The position numbers and the translations under genes were made by a program. The notes below the pieces were generated by a model. The model saw nothing but the letters and a program-made list of their open reading frames with translations, had not been told where the DNA came from and ran no database searches. Of a stretch of 5,495 nucleotides of DNA, positions 1 through 5,495 are shown one piece after another. Position 1 is the first letter of the stretch. Each line of letters begins with the position of its first letter. Source of the stretch: Thermoplasmata archaeon (GTDB lineage Archaea > Thermoplasmatota > Thermoplasmata > Thermoplasmatales > Thermoplasmataceae); the NCBI GenBank assembly GCA_021847855.1, contig JAJZOT010000137.1:1-5495 (forward strand), given 5' to 3'.

Positions 1-853
1 TCAAAGATTCTCTTGTGGACTGCAGTACAATCATAAGCATATATTTTGAAGTGTCAGGAAAGTCCAACAGGCCGGCATCTGAAAGTGAATGAAGTGCAAG
101 GCCGTCGAGGAATTCAGCGATCATAAGCGGAACTCCTTTGGCTTTGAGGTCACTGATTGAGGATGAAAGATTCCCCATACTGGAGAAGAAAGAAACTATC
201 ATTCCAGTTGCTTCAGGTACCGGTATGATCTTGAGGTAGGCCTTTGTTATGATTCCGAGAGTGCCCTCGCTGCCAACGAAAAGTGAAGTGAGATCATACC
301 CTATTGTTCTCTTTAGTACCTTTCCACCAACTGCAATTTTTCTGCCATTGCCAAGAACAACATCCAAACCCAGGACCCATTCCTTTGTAGTTCCGTAAGC
401 TATTGCCCTGAGCCCGCCCGCATTGGTTGCGATTGATCCGCCTACTGTGGCGATTGAGGAACTTGCTGGATCTGGAGGATAGAAAAACCCATTTTTATTT
501 AGTGCGGCATTGAGGTCAGATAATATTACTCCGGGTTGTACTGCTACATATCTGTCCCTTGTGTTGACCTCTATAATCTTGTTCATTTTAACAGTGCTTA
601 ATACAATTGATTTTTCAATGGGAACAGATGAACCAGTCAATGATGACCCACCTCCGCGTGTAACTATGCTGACTCCACTCTTCCGGCATATATCAATTAT
701 CTTGCAAACCTGATCTGAGTTTACTGGAAAAGCCACCCCAATTGGAGTATTTCCAGTAATGTAGGAGGCATCGCTCGAATATTTTCCAATTTCCTCCTGT
801 TTATTCACATAATTTGCTTTGAGAAGTTTAGAAAGCTGGATATTGATATCCAT
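1..853 (-). CDS. GlcD-family FAD-linked 2-hydroxyacid dehydrogenase (glycolate oxidase / D-lactate dehydrogenase type), 3' end cut by window edge
   Basis: Reading leftward from the ATG at 853-851, the frame stays open for 284 codons to the left edge, so the C-terminus is missing. The visible part is the PCMH-type FAD-binding domain. It has RGGGSSLTGSSVP (66-78), the VQPGV strand (105-109), YPPDPAS (125-131), TVGGSIATNAGG (136-147) followed by AYGT (152-155), and GYDLT then GSEGTLGIIT (185-203). This order is diagnostic of the GlcD/D-lactate dehydrogenase family, whose members oxidise 2-hydroxyacids to 2-oxoacids using FAD. The start of the substrate-binding/cap domain follows from about residue 205. 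The residue after TVGG is Ser140, where Asn or Met is common. The start fits a leaderless promoter 20 nt upstream. The substrate (glycolate, D-lactate, aryl-lactate or other) and any fused Fe-S domain cannot be judged. The family call is firm and the exact enzyme is open. Confidence 0.87.
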   Translation of the reverse strand, partial: MDINIQLSKLLKANYVNKQEEIGKYSSDASYITGNTPIGVAFPVNSDQVCKIIDICRKSGVSIVTRGGGSSLTGSSVPIEKSIVLSTVKMNKIIEVNTRDRYVAVQPGVILSDLNAALNKNGFFYPPDPASSSIATVGGSIATNAGGLRAIAYGTTKEWVLGLDVVLGNGRKIAVGGKVLKRTIGYDLTSLFVGSEGTLGIITKAYLKIIPVPEATGMIVSFFSSMGNLSSSISDLKAKGVPLMIAEFLDGLALHSLSDAGLLDFPDTSKYMLMIVLQSTRESL

Positions 854-873
854 ACCTTAACATATAGCGATCA

Positions 874-885
874 TACATAAATTCG
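874..885 (-). promoter_or_regulatory. Archaeal BRE/TATA promoter of the GlcD-family gene
   Basis: On the minus strand the sequence reads CGAATTTATGTA, a BRE-like CRAA followed by the AT-rich box TTTATGTA. The box centre lies about 24-25 nt before the ATG at 853. Archaeal TATA boxes sit about 26 nt before the transcription start, so transcription should begin at or next to the start codon, giving a leaderless mRNA. No separate Shine-Dalgarno is seen at normal spacing. Position and composition are seen directly; function is inferred. Confidence 0.6.
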
Positions 886-920
886 TTGCAGTTGTAAGAT
901 TTGGCATATATGTCTGGTAT

Positions 921-932
921 CAAATTTATTTA
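921..932 (+). promoter_or_regulatory. Archaeal BRE/TATA promoter of iorAB
   Basis: The sequence CAAATTTATTTA is a BRE-like CAAA followed by the TATA-type box TTTATTTA, with 20 nt between its end and the ATG at 953. This spacing predicts a leaderless iorA transcript. It also favours the ATG at 953 over the in-frame TTG at 947, since no ribosome-binding site precedes either. It matches 10 of 12 positions of the oppositely directed element at 874-885. Confidence 0.62.
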
Positions 933-952
933 CCACCGCTTCTTATTTGGTT

Positions 953-2824
953 ATGCTTAAAATAGATGACCTTGCATCCAGTTATGATGGTGAAAAAGCA
1001 TTTCTTCTCGGAAATGAGGCAATTGCAAGGGGAGCGCTTGAGGCCGGGATTGGCATTGCAACTGCTTATCCTGGCACACCGTCCAGCGAGGTTGGAGATA
1101 CACTTGCGAAAATTGCTAAAAAGGCTGGTTTATATTTTGAATTCTCTGTAAACGAAAAGGTTGCATTCGAGATGGCCTATGCCGCCGCTATTTCGAAGAT
1201 AAGGGCATTGACGTTCATGAAGGTGGTGGGGTTAAATGTTGCTTCTGACTCTTTCATGACAGCAGCATATACTGGAATAGAAGCAGGCCTGGTCATAATG
1301 ACTGCTGACGATCCCTCTATGTTTTCATCCCAGAATGAACAGGACAACCGCCATTACGCAGAGATGGCACATATACCTCTGATTGAGCCGTCCTCACCTC
1401 AGGAGGCAAAGGATTTCTTAGTATACGCATTCGAACTTTCCGAGAGGGAAAAGATACCCGTTCTCTTCAGGTCAACAACAAGGGTTAGTCACCAGAGGGG
1501 AATGGTTCATCTTGGAAAAATCAGGTCAGGGAATGAAGAAGGGCATTTCGAAAGAAATATTGAGAAATACCTCCCGTTCCAGCCATTTTCAATGAAAATG
1601 AAAAGTGAAATTCTTGACAAAATGCGAAGGATATCTGATTTGTCTGACGGTTCATACCTGAATAGGGTAGAGGGTGATCGTACTTCGAAAGTTGGCTTCA
1701 TAGTTTCCGGAGCGGCATATGGACCCCTCATAGATGTGATCAATGATCTTCGCCTCGATGTATCTGTATTGAAGCTTGGCATAGTCAATCCACTTCCTAA
1801 AAAATTAATTGAGGGTTTCCTGAAAAGCCATGATACAGTGGCTGTTGTGGAAGAACTTGATCCATTTGTTGAGTCTGGTGTGAGAACAATTGCACAGTTG
1901 CGGGGTTTAAGAACAAAAATAATTGGCAAGATAGACGGTGTATTTCCTGAGAGTTTTGAGTATACACAGGATGTTATACATGATGCGATCGGCAGATTTA
2001 TTGACATCCCGGAGAAAAGAGAAAGACGTGTTCTGAAGATCGACATACCTGGAAGATCTCCGGTGATGTGCCCCGGTTGCCCGCACAGGGGGACATACTA
2101 TGCGGTTAAACGCGCTGTCAGGATGTCTGGAATCAGCAATGTGATATTCCCATCAGATATAGGCTGTTATTCGCTGGGCATATCCCAACCATATGAGCTC
2201 TCTGACACGCTATTGAGCATGGGTTCATCTATTGGGATAGCACAGGGTTTCTCAAAGTCAACCAAACAGAAAATAATCGCCTTCATAGGGGACTCAACAT
2301 TTTTCCATGCAGGCATTCCTCCATTAGTAAATGCTGTCCATAATGGTTCAAATATCATACTAATTATTATGGACAATGCAGCTACTGCTATGACCGGGCA
2401 GCAGTCAAACCCTGGAATGCCGGTCGACAGCATGGGAAACATGGCGCAGGAAATCAGGATAGAAGATATTGTGCGGTCATGCGGTGTGAAGAATGTTTCA
2501 GTAGTTGATCCCTTTGATACAAGAGAAACAATGAGATCTGTCAGTAATGCGCTTCGCAGGGATGATTTATCTGTTATTATAACAAGGAGGGAATGCGCGA
2601 TCATAACCGACCATTCAAGAAGAAAATTGGGTGAAATAGTACCATATGCAATAGATCAGTCAAAGTGCACGCAGTGTGGTAACTGTATTGAAAATTTTGC
2701 GTGCCCTGCCATCACATATTCATCCGGAAAAATAGAGATTGACAGCAGGTTGTGTGACGGTTGCGGACTTTGCTCAGAGATATACGTCTGTCCATTCAGG
2801 GCTATCTCGACGGCGGTGAATTGA
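953..2824 (+). CDS. iorA: Indolepyruvate:ferredoxin oxidoreductase, alpha subunit (IorA)
   Basis: This is the catalytic subunit of the TPP-dependent enzyme that converts indolepyruvate and other aryl-pyruvates, CoA and oxidised ferredoxin into aryl-acetyl-CoA, CO2 and reduced ferredoxin (EC 1.2.7.8), in the cytoplasm. From the ATG at 953 it is 623 residues, near the family's usual 600-650. Domains in order are: the N-terminal 2-oxoacid oxidoreductase domain with GNEAIARGALEAG (20-32) and YPGTPSSE (39-46); a middle domain from about 246 to 345; the TPP-binding domain with CPGCPHRG (373-380), SDIGCYSLG (401-409), GDSTFFHAG (446-454) and DNAATAMTG (474-482), where GD and Asn475 form the TPP/Mg motif; and a C-terminal two-[4Fe-4S] ferredoxin domain. 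The ferredoxin cysteines are 572, 575, 578 and 584, then 601, 604, 607 and 613. An in-frame TTG at 947 would add two residues, but the promoter spacing favours ATG. It is followed 3 nt later by iorB. Confidence 0.96.
   Translation: MLKIDDLASSYDGEKAFLLGNEAIARGALEAGIGIATAYPGTPSSEVGDTLAKIAKKAGLYFEFSVNEKVAFEMAYAAAISKIRALTFMKVVGLNVASDSFMTAAYTGIEAGLVIMTADDPSMFSSQNEQDNRHYAEMAHIPLIEPSSPQEAKDFLVYAFELSEREKIPVLFRSTTRVSHQRGMVHLGKIRSGNEEGHFERNIEKYLPFQPFSMKMKSEILDKMRRISDLSDGSYLNRVEGDRTSKVGFIVSGAAYGPLIDVINDLRLDVSVLKLGIVNPLPKKLIEGFLKSHDTVAVVEELDPFVESGVRTIAQLRGLRTKIIGKIDGVFPESFEYTQDVIHDAIGRFIDIPEKRERRVLKIDIPGRSPVMCPGCPHRGTYYAVKRAVRMSGISNVIFPSDIGCYSLGISQPYELSDTLLSMGSSIGIAQGFSKSTKQKIIAFIGDSTFFHAGIPPLVNAVHNGSNIILIIMDNAATAMTGQQSNPGMPVDSMGNMAQEIRIEDIVRSCGVKNVSVVDPFDTRETMRSVSNALRRDDLSVIITRRECAIITDHSRRKLGEIVPYAIDQSKCTQCGNCIENFACPAITYSSGKIEIDSRLCDGCGLCSEIYVCPFRAISTAVN
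2815..2819 (+). promoter_or_regulatory. Shine-Dalgarno site for iorB
   Basis: GGTGA lies inside the last codons of iorA, 8 nt before the iorB ATG. It is complementary to the CACCUCC end of archaeal 16S rRNA. iorB is internal in its operon and so, unlike iorA, needs a ribosome-binding site. This supports the ATG at 2828 as the start. Confidence 0.6.
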
Positions 2825-2827
2825 GAA

Positions 2828-3439
2828 ATGACTTTAAATATCAGGGTATGTGGTGTGGGCGGCCAGGGAGTCATAACCGCAGGTTTGCTGATTTCTGATG
2901 CGTCAATTGTCAGCGGGCACAATGTAGTTATGTCCGAAATACACGGTCTGGCGCAGAGAGGCGGAAGTGTATTCGTGGACATCAGGATAGGAGATGGGAA
3001 AGGATCCATGATACCGGAAATGGGAGCGGACATGATAATAGCACTTGAATCTATGGAATCTATAAGGAACATTTCAAAATTGGCGAGAAACGGGCTCTGC
3101 ATTGTAGGATCAGAAAAAATTCCACCAGTTTCACTTGGCATCCGGAGGCAGGATTATCCTGACATTAAGAAAATGCTCCTTTCAGATGGAAATGTAAGAG
3201 CCTGCTTCATTGAATCTGTTTCCCTGGCTGAGAGTTGTGGTGACTACCGTGCCTCGAATGTGGTTCTGCTGGGGACTGCTATGGCATCAGGCATTTTCCC
3301 TTTTGAGATGGATGACATGCTTGCTGCTATCTCCAGAAGATTCATCGGAAATGCATATATTATCAACAGAACTGCACTTGATAAGGGATTTTCTGCATTC
3401 AATGAAATCAGTTCTGAATTGAAGCAGGATGCTAGCTGA
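2828..3439 (+). CDS. iorB: Indolepyruvate:ferredoxin oxidoreductase, beta subunit (IorB)
   Basis: This is the small partner of IorA, equivalent to the gamma domain of pyruvate:ferredoxin oxidoreductases; the active enzyme contains both subunits. The 203-residue length is usual for the family. The N-terminus has the glycine-rich GVGGQGVITAG (9-19) and the IorB-typical EIHGLAQRGGSV (37-48). These are followed by a conserved-looking acidic strand, GADMIIALE (66-74), and a C-terminal GTAMASGIFPF stretch. There is no Fe-S motif, as expected, because the clusters are on IorA. It starts 3 nt after the iorA stop, preceded by GGTGA, so the pair is almost certainly co-transcribed from the promoter at 921-932. 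No gene follows on this strand within the window; the next gene converges. I see no truncation or frameshift. Confidence 0.95.
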   Translation: MTLNIRVCGVGGQGVITAGLLISDASIVSGHNVVMSEIHGLAQRGGSVFVDIRIGDGKGSMIPEMGADMIIALESMESIRNISKLARNGLCIVGSEKIPPVSLGIRRQDYPDIKKMLLSDGNVRACFIESVSLAESCGDYRASNVVLLGTAMASGIFPFEMDDMLAAISRRFIGNAYIINRTALDKGFSAFNEISSELKQDAS

Positions 3440-3445
3440 ATAACA

Positions 3446-3468
3446 TTGTAAATCCAGATATTTTACAA
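3446..3468 (+). terminator. AT-rich hairpin and T-tracts between convergent genes (possible terminator)
   Basis: A perfect 7-bp inverted repeat (TTGTAAA at 3446-3452, TTTACAA at 3462-3468) encloses a 9-nt loop, 6 nt after the iorB stop. The stem is AT-rich and weak, and no T-run follows it on the plus strand. Plus-strand T-tracts occur later, near 3483-3486 and 3528-3531. On the minus strand a T-rich stretch (AATTTTTG, about 3465-3472) lies roughly 90 nt past the SDR stop codon. Archaeal termination relies mainly on T-tracts, so the region may end both operons. This is weak positional evidence only. Confidence 0.3.
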
Positions 3469-3557
3469 AAATTAAGGTTAACTTTTCTCCATTAGAGACG
3501 AATATAATATTGATCCAATAGAGGCAAATTTTCCTTCTGGTAATCGTTGTGTGGATA

Positions 3558-4328
3558 CTACCAGGCATCCCACCCGGCATCCACCAGAAGAGATGATCCG
3601 GTTATCATTTCAGCATCATCACTTGCCAGGAATACAATTGCTCTCGCAACATCCTGTGGCTCCATAATGAATTTGCCTCCCTTTCTAAGTGGTATATTCC
3701 TTCCAAGTTCCGCAAGGCTTGCTGGGTCCTCTAAAAGTGACCTGGTTGCTTCTGTTCTGGTTCCACCAGGACATACTGCATTTACATTAATACCATGCGC
3801 GGCAGTTTCTACAGCCAGTGCCCTGGTAAGGCCTGTGATTCCAGCCTTTGAGGCTACATATGCAGAGAGATTTGCTCGCCCTACAAATGAAAAATTTGAC
3901 CCTATATTGACTATCCTGCCCTGTTTTCTCTCCAGCATGTGCTTTATAGCGTATTTACAGCCTAAAAATGCACTCTTCAGGTTGTTATCGATAACTTGCA
4001 TAAATTCATCGGCAGAAGTGTCAAGCACACTTTTGTTAAGCGAGATCGCTGCATTATTGACAACAACATCCACCTTACTGTATTTACTGACAACGAAATC
4101 AAAGAGTTCAGACACATCTTTTTCTGCTGTCATGTCTGTTTTCCTGAATATTGATATTCCGCCCATGTCAAGAATTTCTGATACTGTGTCTTTTCCACCT
4201 TCCCTTGGATTTGCAATCTTGTCCGCAACAATTACCACTGCACCTTCTTTCGCGAAGAATATGGATGCTGCCTTCCCGATTCCGGAACTGCCTCCGGTCA
4301 CAATGACGACCCTATCCTTCATTTTCAT
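3558..4328 (-). CDS. SDR-family NAD(P)-dependent oxidoreductase (classical type)
   Basis: This is a classical short-chain dehydrogenase/reductase, 256 residues, the standard length. It has the dinucleotide motif TGGSSGIG (11-18) and Asp36 at the end of the second beta strand, which usually indicates NAD(H) preference. NNAA is at 91-94. The catalytic tetrad is complete: Asn116, Ser144, Tyr157 and Lys161 (YVASK). NAVCPGGTRTE (183-193) and a C-terminal VDAGW follow. The reaction is alcohol/ketone oxidoreduction; the substrate cannot be read from the sequence, and generic names such as 3-oxoacyl-ACP reductase or glucose dehydrogenase would be guesses. Its ATG overlaps the stop of the [2Fe-2S] subunit gene by 4 nt (ATGA), so it is the last visible gene of that operon and probably translationally coupled. 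A second ATG at codon 3 (4322) is an alternative start; no Shine-Dalgarno separates them. It may act on the precursor or product of the hydroxylase, by context only. Confidence 0.93.
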   Translation of the reverse strand: MKMKDRVVIVTGGSSGIGKAASIFFAKEGAVVIVADKIANPREGGKDTVSEILDMGGISIFRKTDMTAEKDVSELFDFVVSKYSKVDVVVNNAAISLNKSVLDTSADEFMQVIDNNLKSAFLGCKYAIKHMLERKQGRIVNIGSNFSFVGRANLSAYVASKAGITGLTRALAVETAAHGINVNAVCPGGTRTEATRSLLEDPASLAELGRNIPLRKGGKFIMEPQDVARAIVFLASDDAEMITGSSLLVDAGWDAW

Positions 4329-4900
4329 GTTATAACATTTTCCCGCTCGTCTGATGCATCCATGTTGTCCTGATTATTGCTGGATTCACCCTGCAATTTA
4401 ATCGAATCCTTTATGGATTTCTTTGCTGATTCGATTATTGGCAGGTACCCTGTGCATCTGCATATGTGCCCATTCAGGCCGTCCTTTACGAAGTCATCGA
4501 GGTTTCCGTTGAAATTGGTATTGATTTCGCTCTTATCCCTGGCTTCCCTGATCATTGACTCAATCGCATTCACAAAACCTGGAGTGCAGTAGCCGCACTG
4601 GAAGGCCCAGTTGTCCATGAAATTTTTCTGTATATGGTTCTTATCACCTGTTATTGGAATGTTCTCTGCGGTTTCAACCCTTCTACCATTAAGCCTGAAC
4701 GATGGCATCATGCATGAATAGACAGCCCTGTCATCAATTATTAATGTGCAGGCGCCACAGCCCTCGCCTTCGCATCCCTGCTTTACCGCAGTAATACCGA
4801 GCCTTTCTCTAATAATATCAAGTGCACTTTCCCCTGGCTTGAATGATGTGCTGATCCTTTCACCGTTCAGTGTGAAATTAATCCTCTTCTGGTTTTTCAT
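4325..4900 (-). CDS. [2Fe-2S] subunit of a xanthine dehydrogenase/CO dehydrogenase-family molybdenum hydroxylase (CoxS/CutC type)
   Basis: This small subunit passes electrons from the molybdopterin subunit to the FAD subunit. From the ATG at 4900 it is 191 residues. The N-terminal plant-type ferredoxin domain has Cys43, Cys48, Cys51 (GCEGEGCGACT) and Cys63. The C-terminal helical domain carries the second cluster: QCGYCTPG with Cys102 and Cys105, and ICRCTGY with Cys147 and Cys149. Gln101 before Cys102 is the residue usually close to the molybdenum cofactor. All eight ligands are present. It is longer than the usual 155-170 residues, because of a loop between the cluster-II halves (about 119-142) and a polar 25-residue tail. 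The start at 4900 is chosen because it lies 1 nt after the stop of the FAD-subunit gene and begins the ferredoxin fold directly; an in-frame ATG at 4993 would overlap that gene by 92 nt. A G-run at 4910-4915 may act as a weak Shine-Dalgarno. The substrate is unknown. Confidence 0.93.
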   Translation of the reverse strand: MKNQKRINFTLNGERISTSFKPGESALDIIRERLGITAVKQGCEGEGCGACTLIIDDRAVYSCMMPSFRLNGRRVETAENIPITGDKNHIQKNFMDNWAFQCGYCTPGFVNAIESMIREARDKSEINTNFNGNLDDFVKDGLNGHICRCTGYLPIIESAKKSIKDSIKLQGESSNNQDNMDASDERENVIT

Positions 4901-4901
4901 T

Positions 4902-5495
4902 TCAATATGCCCCCCTGCTCTGGAAATCTGTAAGAACCCGCCTGATATGTACTGCAAGTGTGTGTTTCCTGAAATCCGCGCTTGTCCTCTCATCCGACCT
5001 GAATTCTATGGATTTGCTTTCATTAACCAATGCAAAAGCCTCGTCTATCCTATCTTTTGTTAGCTCCATTCCAGTTAATCTCTCTTCTACAGATGATAAC
5101 CTGACAGGCTCCGACTCAAGCGAACCGCCACCTATCGCTATCGCAATTTTATTAATTGTTCCGTCTCTGAAGTCTGCAGATAACCCGAAACTTATATCGC
5201 TGAAGCCGTGACCTGTTTTTCCTATCTTTACATAATGCGTATTGTTGAATTTGTTTAGTGGAATCAGCACAGATTTGATAATACCACCAGGTGGTATATT
5301 TGGTTGAAACATCCCTGAATATAGTTCTTCCAGTGCTATCGATTTATTTGAGGAACCATCATAGATATTCACTGTAGCTCCAAGTGCCAAAAGACATACT
5401 GACATATCAAAGGCAGGATATGCAGTAAAAACCTGTCCTCCTAAAGTGCCTAAATTTCTAATTTCCTTGGGTATTTTCAGTATTGAAAGTTTCTC
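4902..5495 (-). CDS. FAD-binding (medium) subunit of a molybdenum hydroxylase (CoxM/CutB type), 5' end cut by window edge
   Basis: The frame is open from the right edge to the TGA at 4904-4902, giving 197 visible residues. Roughly the first 90 residues, including the first FAD loop, lie outside. The first visible residues contain the second FAD-binding motif, IRNLGTLGG (visible residues 12-20), followed by PAFDM, matching the family pattern IRN-x-(A/G)T-(I/L)-GG-N...P..D. This shows that the gene continues past the internal ATG at 5405. The C-terminal CO-dehydrogenase flavoprotein domain follows, with KIGKTGHGFSDISFG and the IAIGGGS strand, ending in an SSVEERLTG segment typical of the family. 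FAD here takes electrons from the [2Fe-2S] subunit encoded 1 nt downstream. Gln21 (visible numbering) replaces the common Asn after GG. The final acceptor and substrate are unknown. The catalytic large subunit, if linked, would have to lie beyond the right edge. Confidence 0.91.
   Translation of the reverse strand, partial: EKLSILKIPKEIRNLGTLGGQVFTAYPAFDMSVCLLALGATVNIYDGSSNKSIALEELYSGMFQPNIPPGGIIKSVLIPLNKFNNTHYVKIGKTGHGFSDISFGLSADFRDGTINKIAIAIGGGSLESEPVRLSSVEERLTGMELTKDRIDEAFALVNESKSIEFRSDERTSADFRKHTLAVHIRRVLTDFQSRGAY

Noticed and set aside
510..713. Small plus-strand hydrophobic open frame (67 codons)
   Set aside because: It is antisense to the conserved FAD-binding domain of the GlcD-family gene, with no promoter or ribosome-binding site.
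905..912. Palindrome CATATATG upstream of iorA as an operator
   Set aside because: Eight AT-rich bases can be palindromic by chance, and no second copy or longer symmetry was found.
1507..3141. Minus-strand open frames of 145-179 codons opposite iorA and iorB
   Set aside because: They lie antisense to strongly conserved iorAB motifs, have low-complexity Ser/Ile-rich products, and show no initiation signals.
3547..4335. Long plus-strand open frame (262 codons)
   Set aside because: It is the antisense shadow of the SDR gene, whose complete catalytic tetrad and operon overlap leave no doubt about the coding strand. The plus-strand product is Ser/Leu/Thr-rich with no recognisable domain.
4901..4993. 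N-terminal extension of the [2Fe-2S] subunit to an ATG at 4993
   Set aside because: It would overlap the FAD-subunit gene in another frame and add 31 residues absent from the family. The ATG at 4900 sits just after the upstream stop and starts the ferredoxin fold.
5403..5405. ATG as the start of the FAD-subunit gene
   Set aside because: The same frame continues upstream to the window edge and encodes the FAD motif IRNLGTLGG, so this Met is internal.

Overview
The window reads as archaeal chromosome. The two outward-facing genes at 850-955 each have a BRE/TATA-type element 20 nt before an ATG and no Shine-Dalgarno, as for leaderless archaeal transcripts. Arginine is mostly AGA/AGG, isoleucine is often ATA, and base composition is moderately AT-rich by eye. 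The enzymes (indolepyruvate:ferredoxin oxidoreductase, a CoxS/CoxM-type hydroxylase, a GlcD-type flavoprotein and an SDR) suit a heterotrophic archaeon that oxidises organic and amino acids. A Thermoplasmatales-type organism is my best guess, but it is inference and not proven by the sequence.

Layout: (1) 1-853, minus strand: the N-terminal 284 residues of a GlcD-family FAD-linked 2-hydroxyacid dehydrogenase, cut by the left edge. (2) 854-952: a 99-bp divergent promoter region with two near-identical promoter elements. (3) 953-3439, plus strand: iorA and iorB, 3 nt apart, encoding both subunits of indolepyruvate:ferredoxin oxidoreductase. (4) 3440-3557: a short convergent intergenic region with an AT-rich hairpin and T-tracts. 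(5) 3558-5495, minus strand: a tightly packed operon read right to left. It holds the FAD subunit of a molybdenum hydroxylase (cut by the right edge), its [2Fe-2S] subunit, and an SDR-family NAD(P)-dependent oxidoreductase. Junctions are 1 nt apart and then a 4-nt ATGA overlap.

How the genes may work together: IorAB oxidatively decarboxylates aryl-2-oxoacids made by transamination of aromatic amino acids, giving aryl-acetyl-CoA and reduced ferredoxin. The divergent GlcD-type enzyme could supply 2-oxoacids by oxidising 2-hydroxyacids; the matching promoters make co-expression plausible, but this is a hypothesis. The minus-strand operon encodes electron-transfer subunits of a xanthine dehydrogenase-family hydroxylase of unknown substrate. 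Its catalytic molybdopterin subunit is not in the window and does not follow the small subunit, where an SDR sits instead. I found no RNA genes, mobile elements, CRISPR arrays or defence genes. The window is mainly metabolic, and nothing in it clearly amounts to a new system.
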